A stretch of 64,000 nt of DNA from Fusobacterium nucleatum_L (GTDB lineage Bacteria > Fusobacteriota > Fusobacteriia > Fusobacteriales > Fusobacteriaceae), in the NCBI RefSeq assembly GCF_050231725.1, contig NZ_CP077172.1, positions 62,001 through 126,000 of the forward strand, given 5' to 3'. Below are positions 43,011 through 53,080 of the stretch, piece by piece. The translations under genes and the position numbers were made by a program. The notes under the pieces were generated by a model, which was not told where the DNA came from, searched no databases, and saw only the letters and a list, made by a program, of their open reading frames with translations. How positions within the stretch are numbered: position 1 is the stretch's first letter; each line of letters opens with the position of its first letter.

Positions 43011-43895
43011 ATGAGAATATTATTGGTTAGTGGTTTTTTAGGTGCTGGAAAAACTACTTTTATAAAAGAGATAGCCAAAAATATAAATTTAGAATTTGTT
43101 GTTCTAGAAAATGAATATGCAGACATAGGAGTAGATAAAGACTTTTTAGTTGAAAAAAATTTAGATGTATGGGAGATGTCAGAAGGTTGCATATGTTGTT
43201 CTATGAAAGGAGATTTTAAAACCTCTATTAAAAAAATTTACTCTGAAATAAATCCTGAATATCTTTTAATAGAGCCTACTGGACTTGGAATGTTAAGTTC
43301 AATTATAGAGAACATAAAAGAACTTAATAATGAAGATATAGAAATTTTAAGACCTATAAGTCTAATAGATCTAACTTCATTTGATGAATATCTAGAAAGT
43401 TTCAATAATTTCTTCTTAGATAATTTAAAAAATACAGGAAAAGTTGTTCTAACAAAATTAGAAAATATAAGCCCAATTGAAATGGAAAATATAAAAAATA
43501 AAATTTTAGAATTAAATCCAGTTTTAGAAATAGAGACAAAAGATTATAGAAATTTTCCAAAAGAATGGTTTGCTGAATTATTAAATAGGAACTTAGATAA
43601 TAAAATCATTAATAAAAATTTTTCTATGGGTACTCATATAAATTTAAGAACTTTTTCAAAAGAAAATGTCAATCTTAAAACTATGGATGAGTTAGGTCTT
43701 CTTTTAAATAAATTAGTTAATGGTGACTTTGGAAAAGTATATAGAGCTAAAGGAATAGTAAAAATTGAAGGTTATTGGGGAAAATTTAATCTTGTCTATA
43801 AAAATTTTGAAATGGAACCTATAACAGATGCCAAAGGAACTAAAATTGTTATCATTGGGAATAATTTAGATATTAAAAATTTAAAGAATATATAA
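43011..43895 (+). CDS. COG0523 (CobW-type) metal-chaperone GTPase
   Basis: 294 residues. The P-loop SGFLGAGKTTFI lies at 7-18 and the metal-binding CxCC motif in EGCICCSMKGDF near 58-69, both diagnostic of COG0523 GTPases. Switch II ILIEPTGLG follows. The C-terminal domain (about 205-294) is short. Members hand zinc, cobalt or other metals to client enzymes; which one is unknown. No zinc-regulated sites were seen upstream. Confidence 0.85.
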   Translation: MRILLVSGFLGAGKTTFIKEIAKNINLEFVVLENEYADIGVDKDFLVEKNLDVWEMSEGCICCSMKGDFKTSIKKIYSEINPEYLLIEPTGLGMLSSIIENIKELNNEDIEILRPISLIDLTSFDEYLESFNNFFLDNLKNTGKVVLTKLENISPIEMENIKNKILELNPVLEIETKDYRNFPKEWFAELLNRNLDNKIINKNFSMGTHINLRTFSKENVNLKTMDELGLLLNKLVNGDFGKVYRAKGIVKIEGYWGKFNLVYKNFEMEPITDAKGTKIVIIGNNLDIKNLKNI

Positions 43896-43903
43896 GAGGT
43901 ATT

Positions 43904-45130
43904 ATGAAAAAAGAAGATATATTATCTGAATTGATAGAAAATATTAAAGATGATAAACTTATAAAAATAGTTTTTTCAGATAAACAAGATAGAGATTTTA
44001 ATAAAATTATTATAAAACCTATAATTTTGAAATCTAGCAAAAATATTCAAATTGAAAGTTTTAAAGATAATAAAGCCTTTCATAAAAATATTGACTTAAA
44101 TAATTTCCAAGAATTAGAAAATATTTTAAAAGAATATATAGAAAATTTTAAACAAATTCTTTTACAAATTGAAGGTTCAGATATTTCTTTTATAAGAAAA
44201 AAAGAAAATTTTACTAGAAAAGAAAAAGAAAGTAACTTAATAAAAACTTCTAATGAACATAACAAGAAAAAACAATATATCTTAAATGAAGGAGATAAAA
44301 TTGACTTCTTAATTGAATTAGGATTGATGAATCCTGAAGGAAAAATTTTAAAATCATACTACAATAAATTTAAACAGATTAACAAATACTTAGAATTTAT
44401 TGATGATGTTATCGAAGAATTAAAAGATAAAAAACTTATAGATAATCATATAAATATTTTAGATTTTGGTTGTGGAAAATCATATTTAACTTTTGCACTT
44501 TATTATTATCTAAAAAATTATAGAAAAGATTTGAGTTTTTCAATAGTAGGTTTAGATTTAAAAAAAGATGTTATAGAATTTTGTAATAAACTTGCTCAAA
44601 AATTGAGTTATGAAAACTTAGAATTTTTAAATGGAAATATAAAAGACTATGATAGGGCTAAAGAAGTAGATTTAGTTTTTTCTTTACATGCTTGTAACAA
44701 TGCTACTGATTATTCACTTGAAAAAGCATTAAGTTTAAATGCTAAAGCCATACTTGCTGTTCCTTGTTGTCATCATGAATTTTTTGAAAGAATACAAAAA
44801 AATAAAAATTCTAAATTTTATGATACTTTAAAAATTATTGCTGATAATGGGATTGTTTTAGATAAATTTGCAAGTTTAACAACTGATAGTTTTCGTTCAT
44901 TGACATTAGAGTTATGTGGATATAAAACAAAAATGATTGAATTTATTGATATGGAACATACTCCTAAAAATATTTTAATCAAAGCTATAAAATCAAGGTC
45001 TTCTAACTTAAGAGAAAAGTTAAAGGAATATAATAGCTTGAAAAAATTTTTAGGAATTCAACCTTTATTAGAAGAATTAACTAAAAAGTATTTTTTAATT
45101 GACACAAATACTGAAATACCATATAATTAA
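43904..45130 (+). CDS. SAM-dependent methyltransferase (Methyltransf_32-like)
   Basis: 408 residues. The N-terminal 140 residues are polar and unassigned. The SAM-binding motif ILDFGCGKSYLTFALY lies near 184-199, then DLVFSLHACNNATD and the cysteine-rich AILAVPCCHHEF, features of Methyltransf_32 proteins. The substrate is unknown; RNA is a fair guess because of the trmN6 and lepA neighbours. It starts 8 bp after the GTPase gene. Confidence 0.75.
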   Translation: MKKEDILSELIENIKDDKLIKIVFSDKQDRDFNKIIIKPIILKSSKNIQIESFKDNKAFHKNIDLNNFQELENILKEYIENFKQILLQIEGSDISFIRKKENFTRKEKESNLIKTSNEHNKKKQYILNEGDKIDFLIELGLMNPEGKILKSYYNKFKQINKYLEFIDDVIEELKDKKLIDNHINILDFGCGKSYLTFALYYYLKNYRKDLSFSIVGLDLKKDVIEFCNKLAQKLSYENLEFLNGNIKDYDRAKEVDLVFSLHACNNATDYSLEKALSLNAKAILAVPCCHHEFFERIQKNKNSKFYDTLKIIADNGIVLDKFASLTTDSFRSLTLELCGYKTKMIEFIDMEHTPKNILIKAIKSRSSNLREKLKEYNSLKKFLGIQPLLEELTKKYFLIDTNTEIPYN

Positions 45131-45158
45131 AAAGATTATATAAAAATTGGAGGCTATA

Positions 45159-46961
45159 ATGTTACAAAAAAATAAGAGAAATTTCTCTATAATTGCCCAT
45201 ATAGATCATGGTAAATCTACCATTGCTGACAGACTACTGGAATATACTGGAACTGTTTCAAAAAGAGATATGAAAGATCAAATTTTAGACTCAATGGACT
45301 TAGAGAGAGAAAAAGGAATAACAATAAAAGCTCAAGCTGTTACTTTGTTTTATAAAGCAAAAAACGGAGAAGAATATGAGCTAAATTTAATTGATACTCC
45401 TGGACATGTGGACTTTATTTATGAAGTTTCAAGATCACTTGCTGCCTGTGAAGGAGCTTTACTTGTTGTAGATGCTGCTCAAGGTGTTGAAGCACAGACT
45501 CTTGCCAATGTTTATCTTGCTATTGAAAACAACTTAGAAATTTTACCAATCATAAATAAAATAGATTTACCTGCTGCAGAACCTGAAAAGGTAAAAAGAG
45601 AAATTGAAGATATTATTGGTCTACCTGCTGATGATGCAGTTTTAGCTTCTGCTAAAAATGGAATAGGTATTGAAGATATTCTAGAAGCTATTGTTCATAG
45701 AATTCCTGCTCCAAATTATGATGAAAATGCTCCTTTAAAAGCATTAATATTTGACTCATATTTTGATGACTATAGAGGAGTTATAACTTATATAAAAGTT
45801 CTAGATGGAAATATAAAAAAAGGAGAGAAAATCAAAATTTGGTCAACTGAAAAAGAATTAGAAGTCTTAGAAGTCGGCATTTTTTCTCCCGCAATGAGAT
45901 CAACTGATATTTTAACAAGTGGTTCTGTTGGATATATTATTACAGGAGTTAAAACTATACATGATACAAGAGTTGGAGATACTATAACAACAGTAAAAAA
46001 TCCTGCTCTATTTCCACTAGCTGGATTTAAACCAGCTCAATCAATGGTATTTTCAGGAGTATATCCACTATTTACTGATGACTATGAAGAGTTAAGAGAA
46101 GCCTTAGAAAAATTACAACTAAATGATGCTTCTTTAACGTTTGTCCCTGAAACATCTATCGCCTTAGGTTTTGGTTTTAGATGTGGTTTCTTAGGCTTAT
46201 TACATATGGAAATTATAGTTGAAAGATTAAGAAGAGAGTACAATATAGATTTAATTTCCACTACTCCATCAGTTGAGTATAAAGTTAGAATAGACAATCA
46301 AGAAGAAAGAATTATAGATAACCCTTGTGAATTCCCTGAACCTGGTCGTGGAAAAATTTCTATACAAGAACCATATATCAGAGGAAAAGTAATTGTTCCA
46401 AAAGAATATGTTGGAAATGTTATGGAACTTTGCCAAGAAAAAAGAGGAATTTTCCTTTCAATAGATTATTTAGATGAAACTAGATCTATGCTTAGCTATG
46501 AATTACCTCTTGCAGAAATTGTTATAGACTTCTATGATAAATTAAAATCAAGAACAAAAGGATATGCTTCATTTGAGTATGAGTTAAGTGAATATAGAGA
46601 ATCTAACTTAGTTAAAGTTGATATATTGGTTTCAGGAAAACCTGTTGATGCTTTCTCATTCATAGCTCATAATGACAATGCTTTCTATAGAGGAAAAGCT
46701 ATTTGTCAAAAATTGAGTGAAGTTATACCAAGACAACAGTTTGAAATTCCTATTCAAGCTGCTTTAGGCTCAAAAATAATTGCTAGAGAAACTATAAAAG
46801 CATATAGAAAGAATGTTATTGCTAAATGTTATGGTGGAGATATAACAAGAAAGAAAAAGCTTCTTGAAAAACAAAAAGAAGGTAAAAAGAGAATGAAGAG
46901 TATAGGAAATGTTGAAATTCCACAAGAAGCATTTGTTTCAGTATTAAAATTAAATGACTAA
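45159..46961 (+). CDS. lepA: Elongation factor 4 (back-translocating GTPase)
   Basis: 600 residues. G1 AHIDHGKSTIADRL, G3 DTPGHVDFIYEV and G4 INKIDLP are intact, and the LepA-specific C-terminal domain (YGGDITRKKKLLEKQKEGKKRMK) is complete. The start at 45159 is chosen because GGAGG lies 5 bp before it; a longer in-frame TTG at 45147 is itself the Shine-Dalgarno region. A GC-rich hairpin follows. Confidence 0.96.
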   Translation: MLQKNKRNFSIIAHIDHGKSTIADRLLEYTGTVSKRDMKDQILDSMDLEREKGITIKAQAVTLFYKAKNGEEYELNLIDTPGHVDFIYEVSRSLAACEGALLVVDAAQGVEAQTLANVYLAIENNLEILPIINKIDLPAAEPEKVKREIEDIIGLPADDAVLASAKNGIGIEDILEAIVHRIPAPNYDENAPLKALIFDSYFDDYRGVITYIKVLDGNIKKGEKIKIWSTEKELEVLEVGIFSPAMRSTDILTSGSVGYIITGVKTIHDTRVGDTITTVKNPALFPLAGFKPAQSMVFSGVYPLFTDDYEELREALEKLQLNDASLTFVPETSIALGFGFRCGFLGLLHMEIIVERLRREYNIDLISTTPSVEYKVRIDNQEERIIDNPCEFPEPGRGKISIQEPYIRGKVIVPKEYVGNVMELCQEKRGIFLSIDYLDETRSMLSYELPLAEIVIDFYDKLKSRTKGYASFEYELSEYRESNLVKVDILVSGKPVDAFSFIAHNDNAFYRGKAICQKLSEVIPRQQFEIPIQAALGSKIIARETIKAYRKNVIAKCYGGDITRKKKLLEKQKEGKKRMKSIGNVEIPQEAFVSVLKLND

Positions 46962-46971
46962 TTAATAAATT

Positions 46972-46996
46972 TGGGGGCTAAATTGAATTGCCCCCA
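46972..46996. terminator. GC-rich terminator between lepA and asnA
   Basis: TGGGGGC (46972-46978) pairs with GCCCCCA (46990-46996), 11-base loop, T-rich tail on the plus strand. Convergent stops lie at 46961 and 47002. It is one of the few GC-rich stems in the window. Confidence 0.8.
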
Positions 46997-47001
46997 TTAT
47001 T

Positions 47002-47985
47002 TTATAACAATTTAATATTCATTTGTCTACAGATTTCATGGACTTCTTGTGACCATATAGATGCTTGTACTTCTCCAATATGTAATTTATCTAAGAAAAA
47101 CATACATATACGAGATTGTCCTATTCCTCCACCTATTGTATAAGGTAAAACTTTATTTAAAATCATTTGATGATAAGGTAAAGACCTTCTATCTTCGCAA
47201 TTAGCAATTTTTAATTGTTCATCTAGAGATTTTTCATCAACTCTTATTCCCATGGAAGATAATTCAAGTCCAATGCCTAAAAGAGAATAATTAAATATTA
47301 TATCTCCATTTAAATCCCAATCATCATAGTCAGGTGCTCTACCATCATGCTTTTCACCAGAAGATAATTTTCCACCTATCTTCATTAAAAATATTGCTCC
47401 ATACTCTTTTGCAGCAGCATGTTCTCTATTTTTAGGAGTTAAGTTAGGATATTTATTTTCTAACTCTTGTGCTGTTATAAAAGTTATTTCTTCTGGTAAT
47501 TTTTTAGTAAGTTTTGGATATTCAGTAGTTATATATTCTTCTGTTCTCTTAAATACAGAATAAATTTTTCTAACTACCTCCTTTAAATATTCTTCATTTC
47601 TATCTTCCTTAGAAATTATTTTTTCCCAATCCCATTGATCTACATAATAAGAGTGTATAAAATCAGTATCCTCATCTCTTCTTATAGCATTCATATCTGT
47701 ATAGATACCCTTATGATTTTCAATGTTATATCTGTACAATGCCATTCTTTTCCACTTTGCAAGTGAATGAACTATCTCTACTCTTTCTCCGCTTTTAGTA
47801 TCAAAAGATACAGGTCTTTCTGTTCCATTTAAATTATCATTTAATCCTGACTCAGGTATAACAAACAATGGCGCTGAAACTCTTAATAAATCTAATTCTT
47901 TTGATAAATAACTTTCAAAAAAATCTTTAACTTTTTTTATTGCAATTTCTGTTTCTAATATATCTAAACTTGAAGTATAAGCCAT
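47002..47985 (-). CDS. asnA: Aspartate-ammonia ligase
   Basis: 327 residues, class II-tRNA-synthetase-like fold. It makes asparagine from aspartate, ammonia and ATP. Marks are VSAPLFVIPESGLNDNLNGTERPVSFD, MNAIRRDEDTDFIHSYYVDQWDWEK, KHDGRAPDYDDW and TIGGGIGQSRICM. GGGGGTT precedes the ATG. It has its own promoter and follows the aminopeptidase gene by 89 bp. Confidence 0.95.
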   Translation of the reverse strand: MAYTSSLDILETEIAIKKVKDFFESYLSKELDLLRVSAPLFVIPESGLNDNLNGTERPVSFDTKSGERVEIVHSLAKWKRMALYRYNIENHKGIYTDMNAIRRDEDTDFIHSYYVDQWDWEKIISKEDRNEEYLKEVVRKIYSVFKRTEEYITTEYPKLTKKLPEEITFITAQELENKYPNLTPKNREHAAAKEYGAIFLMKIGGKLSSGEKHDGRAPDYDDWDLNGDIIFNYSLLGIGLELSSMGIRVDEKSLDEQLKIANCEDRRSLPYHQMILNKVLPYTIGGGIGQSRICMFFLDKLHIGEVQASIWSQEVHEICRQMNIKLL

Positions 47986-48023
47986 ATTTTAACCCCCACA
48001 ATATATTTAAAATTATGGAAATA

Positions 48024-48052
48024 ATTATAGCATTATTTATATATTTTAGCAA
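48024..48052 (-). promoter_or_regulatory. Promoter of asnA
   Basis: Read leftward: -35 TTGCTA (48052-48047), 17-bp spacer, extended -10 TGCTATAAT with TATAAT at 48029-48024. Confidence 0.7.
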
Positions 48053-48074
48053 TAAGAAATTAGTTTAACCTAAG

Positions 48075-49367
48075 TTAAATTTTGAAAAATTCTCCAATTA
48101 ATCTATATAGATTATAATGATCCTCAACTCCACCTAATTCCCTCACAGAGTGCATAGAAAGTAAAGGACTTCCAATATCAATTCCCAAAATTCTTATTTG
48201 TGATTGTTGTATAGGTCCTATTGTTGAACCGCCACGAACATCAGAACGATTTACAAAAGTTTGAATAGGAATCTTAGAATCTTTTGCTATTTTTTCTATA
48301 ACAGATTTTGAATATCCATCAGTTATATATGATTTATTAGCTGCCATTTTTATAACTGGTCCTCCATTAATTTTAGGTTCATTAGTTGGATCTGATTTTT
48401 CCAAATAATTAGGGTGTATAGAATGTGCAGCATCATTTGAAATAACAAAAGAATTAGCCAAAGCCTGTTGATGTTCTTCAAAACTTAACTTCATTGCATT
48501 TGAAATTCTTTCTAAGATATTTTTTAAAGTTGGGCTATCTGCACCTTGAATAGAGTTAGAACCTATTTCTTCATTGTCATAACCAACAACAACAACACAG
48601 GTATTCTTTTTATCTTTATTATCTACCAAAGACATAAGTTCTGCATGAAGTGCTGCAAGATTATCCAGTCTTCCCACTGAAATAAATTCTTCATTTGCTC
48701 CCAATAGACAACCTTTTTCTCTTGAATATAAATTCAAATCATAACTTAAAATTTTGTTTTCTTTTACTTTTAATTGTTTAGCCAACAAGTTTTTTAAAGA
48801 AAATTTTTCTTTTTCCTCAGTAATAGTTACTAAAGGTAGAGTATCTTTTTGTGCATTGATTGCCATTCCATCATTTACACCTCTATTTTGATGTATACAA
48901 AGAGATGGAATTATGAATAAATCTTTATCATAGTTTATAAAATATTTTTTAGGCTTAAAAGCATTATCACTTTCAACAAAAACTCTTCCACTAAATGATA
49001 ATGGTCTATCAAACCAAGTACTTAAAATAGGTCCTCCGTAAACTTCTGTATTTAAAATATTAAAGCCTTTTCTATTTATTTCAGGACTAGGTTTTATTAA
49101 AAAACCTGGACTATCGGTATGAGAAGCAGCTATTTTATAACCTGACTTAGAAATTTTTTCACTACCTATTGTAAAAGCTATAATTCCACTGTCATTTATA
49201 GTTACAAAATACTTCCCACCTTTTTTTAATTTCCATTCTTCTGTTTCAAAAAGTTCAGTAAAACCTTTTTCATTTAAAATATTTTTAGTATTTATACAAG
49301 CAAAATAATTAGATGGGCTTTCATCAACAAATTTTATTAGATGTTTAGCCAATTTTAATTTTTCCAT
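48075..49367 (-). CDS. M18 family aminopeptidase
   Basis: 430 residues, a two-zinc aminopeptidase of the M18 family. Metal and catalytic regions are readable: AASHTDSPGF (His-x-Asp), NRGVNDG, GRLDNLAALHAEL, GYDNEEIGSNSIQGAD (Glu-Glu) and the late SMHSVRELGG (His). It trims N-terminal residues, often acidic ones, from peptides in the cytosol, useful to an amino-acid-fermenting organism. AGGAGG lies before the ATG. Confidence 0.93.
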   Translation of the reverse strand: MEKLKLAKHLIKFVDESPSNYFACINTKNILNEKGFTELFETEEWKLKKGGKYFVTINDSGIIAFTIGSEKISKSGYKIAASHTDSPGFLIKPSPEINRKGFNILNTEVYGGPILSTWFDRPLSFSGRVFVESDNAFKPKKYFINYDKDLFIIPSLCIHQNRGVNDGMAINAQKDTLPLVTITEEKEKFSLKNLLAKQLKVKENKILSYDLNLYSREKGCLLGANEEFISVGRLDNLAALHAELMSLVDNKDKKNTCVVVVGYDNEEIGSNSIQGADSPTLKNILERISNAMKLSFEEHQQALANSFVISNDAAHSIHPNYLEKSDPTNEPKINGGPVIKMAANKSYITDGYSKSVIEKIAKDSKIPIQTFVNRSDVRGGSTIGPIQQSQIRILGIDIGSPLLSMHSVRELGGVEDHYNLYRLIGEFFKI

Positions 49368-49444
49368 TTCTCCTCCTATAATTTAATTATGTTATCTTAT
49401 TTTAACATAGATTTTAAAAATTTTACTTTTTTATTTTATATAAT

Positions 49445-49480
49445 AAAAAAATGGGAGTGCTTTAACAATCCCATTTTTTT
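49445..49480 (-). terminator. Intrinsic terminator of the heme operon
   Basis: AAAAAAATGGGA (49445-49456) and TCCCATTTTTTT (49469-49480): 12-bp stem, 12-base loop, U tract when read leftward after the stop at 49501. Confidence 0.85.
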
Positions 49481-49500
49481 AAAAGTTTTAATATCAAATT

Positions 49501-50010
49501 TTACTTATTCAATAAATTAATAAAAAATTCTTCTGCTTTTTTAAAATCATTTTCATCTGGGTGAGTAGAAGCAGCTTCCCATCTAGCTAATCTTTCAGGT
49601 GTTACTGCATGAGGATGTCCAGCTGGAATTTTTTTCATCATATCTTGCATTTCTTGTGAGATTCTTCCCCAAATCAATAAACCATCTTTAAAGTTATTAT
49701 TTTCTAAACACAATTTCTTAGCATTTTCAAAAACATCACTCCAATGTCCTGAGGCTGGCTCTGCTCCCAATGTTCCTAAGAAATAAACATTTTTATCTTT
49801 TAAAGTCTTTAAAAAATCAATAGAATCTTTATCCATAGTTCCTTTATCACACCAAAAACCTATAATAAAATTAGCATAATTGTCTACTTCTAAATTTTTA
49901 ATATCCTTAACATTTACTATTTCTTTTTCTGTATTTAAAGCCTCGTATATTCTTTCACATACAGCTTTTGTATTTCCACTGATTGTAGAATAAACTATTA
50001 ATGTTTTCAT
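49501..50010 (-). CDS. hmuF: Flavodoxin-like heme-trafficking protein (HmuF type)
   Basis: 169 residues. The N-terminal FMN-loop pattern VYSTISGNTKAVCERI matches flavodoxins, followed by FIIGFWCDKGTMD and FLGTLGAEPASGHWSDV. The C-terminal part (about 115-169) with AGHPHAVTPERLARW is not found in classic flavodoxins. It overlaps the radical-SAM gene by 4 bp (ATGA). From memory, F. nucleatum has a flavodoxin-like HmuF paired with HmuW that handles heme or reduces anaerobilin; the fusobacterial context and gene pair fit, but homology should be checked. Confidence 0.78.
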   Translation of the reverse strand: MKTLIVYSTISGNTKAVCERIYEALNTEKEIVNVKDIKNLEVDNYANFIIGFWCDKGTMDKDSIDFLKTLKDKNVYFLGTLGAEPASGHWSDVFENAKKLCLENNNFKDGLLIWGRISQEMQDMMKKIPAGHPHAVTPERLARWEAASTHPDENDFKKAEEFFINLLNK

Positions 50011-51242
50011 AAATGCCTCCCAATTTCTTCAATAATATCTGCTACCAAGCTATTTCCCCAAAAAATCCCTTTTAATTGATATATAGCAAAATTATTTTCA
50101 ATTTTTATATATCCTTCTTTTTCAAATTCTTTTAATTTATTATAAACAATTTTATAAGTTTTCTCATTGCAATATTTTTTTATTTCATCTAAATCAAATT
50201 TATCAAATTGCATTAAACCTGAAATCATAGAAAGATTATGACCAATTTCAGTTGTTTTAGAGTAAAAGCTCATTTGTTGATTCATATTATAAGCTCCTAT
50301 GTCTTGTATATGTCCGCCTGCTCCTACTCCAATAGGTAATAAATTTCTTAAACCATTATTATTTCTTATATATTTATATGCATCTCTACCATTAGTTATT
50401 TTTGTTAACTCTAAAAGTTTATAGCCTTTTTCAATACATCTATTATAAAAAAGATTATGTAGTTTCTCATCTCTTGCTAAATTATAAATATATACTGACT
50501 TATCCTTTTCCCTTTCCTTAGAAATGTCAGAACCATCATGTATCATAAGAGAATAAAAACTTGCACTATCTGCCCGAACTTCTGCTAATAAATCCGCATC
50601 TTGCAAAACTTCTTCATCTGTTTGATTAGCATAGTTATAAATTATATCTATACAAACAAGTCCAGAAAATCTTTTTTTTATTTCTTTTAATCTTTCTACA
50701 ACATATTCCTTATCATAGGTTCTATTCAAAAGTTTTCTTCCCCTATTAGAAAAAGTTTGTATTCCTACACTTATCCTATTTACTCCATTTTCTTCCATAA
50801 CTTTTAGTTTTTCAAAACTCAAATTATGTAAGGTTGTTTCAAATGTCATTTCATAGTCTTTTGCAAATTTAAAATTTTCATTTAAAGTTTTCAATATTCT
50901 TTCTAATTGCTCTTTTTTAAATATTGTGGGTGTCCCACCACCAAAAAAAACAACATCAATTTCACTTGTTTTACAAAATTCATAAGTTCCATACTTTTTA
51001 ATTTCTTCACATAGATATTTTGTATATTCCTCTAAATCATTATCAAGTTGTTTTCTATTCATATTGCAAAAAGAACAAATTTTGTCACAATAAGGTGTAT
51101 GAAAATATATCCCTAACTGTTTATTTTTATTTTCTGTATTAAGCAAATCTAAAAAATCACTTTTACTTGCTTTTAAATTTTCAGTAAATTTAGAAATAAT
51201 ATTTCCTACATCATGATGTGATTTATATCGTATTTTAAACAT
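50007..51242 (-). CDS. hmuW: Radical SAM heme-opening enzyme (HmuW/ChuW/HutW type)
   Basis: 411 residues, HemW-like. The radical-SAM cluster motif CDKICSFC supplies Cys52, Cys56 and Cys59; FFGGGTPTIF and VNRISVGIQTFS are typical of the HemN/HemW family. Placement directly after a heme-type TonB/ABC uptake set, and before a flavodoxin, points to ChuW-like opening of heme without oxygen to a linear tetrapyrrole, not to coproporphyrinogen oxidation. A methyltransferase step would use a second SAM; I cannot read that site with certainty. Confidence 0.83.
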   Translation of the reverse strand: MFKIRYKSHHDVGNIISKFTENLKASKSDFLDLLNTENKNKQLGIYFHTPYCDKICSFCNMNRKQLDNDLEEYTKYLCEEIKKYGTYEFCKTSEIDVVFFGGGTPTIFKKEQLERILKTLNENFKFAKDYEMTFETTLHNLSFEKLKVMEENGVNRISVGIQTFSNRGRKLLNRTYDKEYVVERLKEIKKRFSGLVCIDIIYNYANQTDEEVLQDADLLAEVRADSASFYSLMIHDGSDISKEREKDKSVYIYNLARDEKLHNLFYNRCIEKGYKLLELTKITNGRDAYKYIRNNNGLRNLLPIGVGAGGHIQDIGAYNMNQQMSFYSKTTEIGHNLSMISGLMQFDKFDLDEIKKYCNEKTYKIVYNKLKEFEKEGYIKIENNFAIYQLKGIFWGNSLVADIIEEIGRHL

Positions 51243-51321
51243 AACATATCCTTTCCTATATTTCTTTATACACTTAAAAAATAGTTCATTACACTCCCTT
51301 ATTTTTCAATTTTATATCCTT

Positions 51322-52098
51322 TTATGTGATAGGTATTATGTAAGGTTTATCATTTTCATTATAACAAACTTTGCAATCTAAATTATAAATGGATTTAATA
51401 TTTTCTTCATTTATTACTTCTTTTGGATTACCTTTTTTTAGAAATTTTCCATCTTTTAAAATTATTAAATTATCACAAAATAACGAAGCCAAATTCAAAT
51501 CATGAATAATAATAATCACTGATATTTCTTTTTTTATAGAAATATTTTTTAAAATTTTCATAAATTCAACAGCATTATTCAAATCAAGTGCAGAAGTAGG
51601 TTCATCTAAAAGTAAAATTTTTGCTTCTTGTGCCAAGGCTCTTGCCAATAGTGCTTTTTGTAATTCTCCACCTGATAGAGTCTCAACATTTCTATCTTTT
51701 AATTCCTTAATATTTAATAAATTAATATTGTTTTCAACAATTTCATAATCTTTTTCAGAATAATTATCCCAAGAATTTTTTAATAAAGGAAATCTTCCCA
51801 ATAAAACATAATCAAAAACAGAAATATTAGGAATTATTGTACTCTTTTGGGGAATATACGAAATAAGTTGAGCTATTTTCTTATGGTTAAGTTTCCTTAT
51901 ATCAATATCCATTATTTTAAAAGATTCAAATTTTCCATTTATATATTTAATAATATTTTTAGCCAATGTTGATTTTCCACAACCATTTGGTCCAATTATT
52001 CCAGTCAATTTATTTTCATCTATATCTAAACTTAATTCTTTTAGAACTTCTTTTTTCCCATAGGAATAATTAAGTTTTTCTATGTTTATAATAGCCAT
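51322..52098 (-). CDS. Heme/iron-chelate ABC transporter ATP-binding protein (HmuV-like)
   Basis: 258 residues. Walker A is GPNGCGKSTLAKN at 37-49, the Q-loop YIPQKST, the signature LSGGELQKALLARAL, Walker B KILLLDEPTSALD and the H-loop IIHDLNLAS. Its ATG overlaps the permease stop by one base (TAATG), and AGGAGG lies within the permease's last codons. It energises import through the FecCD-type permease encoded just before it. A 79-bp gap separates it from the radical-SAM gene. Confidence 0.93.
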   Translation of the reverse strand: MAIINIEKLNYSYGKKEVLKELSLDIDENKLTGIIGPNGCGKSTLAKNIIKYINGKFESFKIMDIDIRKLNHKKIAQLISYIPQKSTIIPNISVFDYVLLGRFPLLKNSWDNYSEKDYEIVENNINLLNIKELKDRNVETLSGGELQKALLARALAQEAKILLLDEPTSALDLNNAVEFMKILKNISIKKEISVIIIIHDLNLASLFCDNLIILKDGKFLKKGNPKEVINEENIKSIYNLDCKVCYNENDKPYIIPIT

Positions 52099-53066
52099 TA
52101 TTTCCTCCTACTTCTTTTCAAAGCTAAATATAAAAAGAATGGTGCTCCTAATATAGAAGTTATAACCCCTATTGGAATCTCAACAGGTGCTAAAATAATT
52201 CTTCCAAATGTATCACATATAAGTAAGAATATACCTCCATAGATTAAAACAAAAGGTATTAACCTTGCATTTAAAGGTCCAATAATACTTCTCATTATAT
52301 GAGGTACAATAAGCCCAACAAAACCAATCATTCCTGTAAAAGCAACAGAATAGGCTACAACAAAAGAGGAAACTATAAGCAAATGAAATTTTAACTTTGC
52401 TATATCTATTCCCAATGAATGTGCCTGTTCATCACCTAACATCAATATATCAAGTTCATTTCTTTTAGCATAGAAATAAGCACTAGAAAATATAAGTGGA
52501 AATATCAAAAATATTATTTGACTCCAACTAGCATTACCTAAATACCCCATAAGCCATATTGTAATTTTGAATGAATCTTCTCCTATCATATATATAGAAA
52601 AAGATGTAAAACCTGCTAAAAATGCTGATAAAGTTATTCCAACAATAAGTAAAGTATTAACTTCTATCTTATTTCCTCTTTTAGAAATTTTAAAAATTAA
52701 AAGTGTACTTATCATACAGCAAATAAAAGCAACCATTCCATAAGAGAATTCTGGAAGTTTTAGAAGATAGGCTATGACTGCACCAAAAGTTGCACTTGAA
52801 GCAATACCTATTATATAAGGATCAGCAAGTGGATTTTGAAATATTATTTGTACAATATTTCCACTTGAAGCAAGCAACATGCCAACCAAGAATGCCATTA
52901 AAATCCTTGGAAGTCTTAAATCAAATACTATCATTTTCATATATTCATCCATAGGTGATAAAAATAGTAAACTTTTTATTGGAATAAAAACACTCCCTAT
53001 TGATAAAGAGAGTGCTATTACTATAAAAGTTATCATCAATGATATTAAAAAAAATATTTTTTTCAT
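52098..53066 (-). CDS. FecCD-family permease of the heme/iron-chelate ABC transporter
   Basis: 322 residues with about nine or ten membrane helices. Family marks are RLPRILMAFLVGMLLASSGNIVQIIFQNPLADPYIIGI and the coupling segment GFVGLIVPHIMRSIIG. It belongs to the BtuC/FecCD group that moves heme, cobalamin or siderophores; the neighbouring radical-SAM gene favours heme. It starts 14 bp after the TonB receptor gene. Confidence 0.92.
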   Translation of the reverse strand: MKKIFFLISLMITFIVIALSLSIGSVFIPIKSLLFLSPMDEYMKMIVFDLRLPRILMAFLVGMLLASSGNIVQIIFQNPLADPYIIGIASSATFGAVIAYLLKLPEFSYGMVAFICCMISTLLIFKISKRGNKIEVNTLLIVGITLSAFLAGFTSFSIYMIGEDSFKITIWLMGYLGNASWSQIIFLIFPLIFSSAYFYAKRNELDILMLGDEQAHSLGIDIAKLKFHLLIVSSFVVAYSVAFTGMIGFVGLIVPHIMRSIIGPLNARLIPFVLIYGGIFLLICDTFGRIILAPVEIPIGVITSILGAPFFLYLALKRSRRK

Positions 53067-53080
53067 CTTGTTTCCTTTTA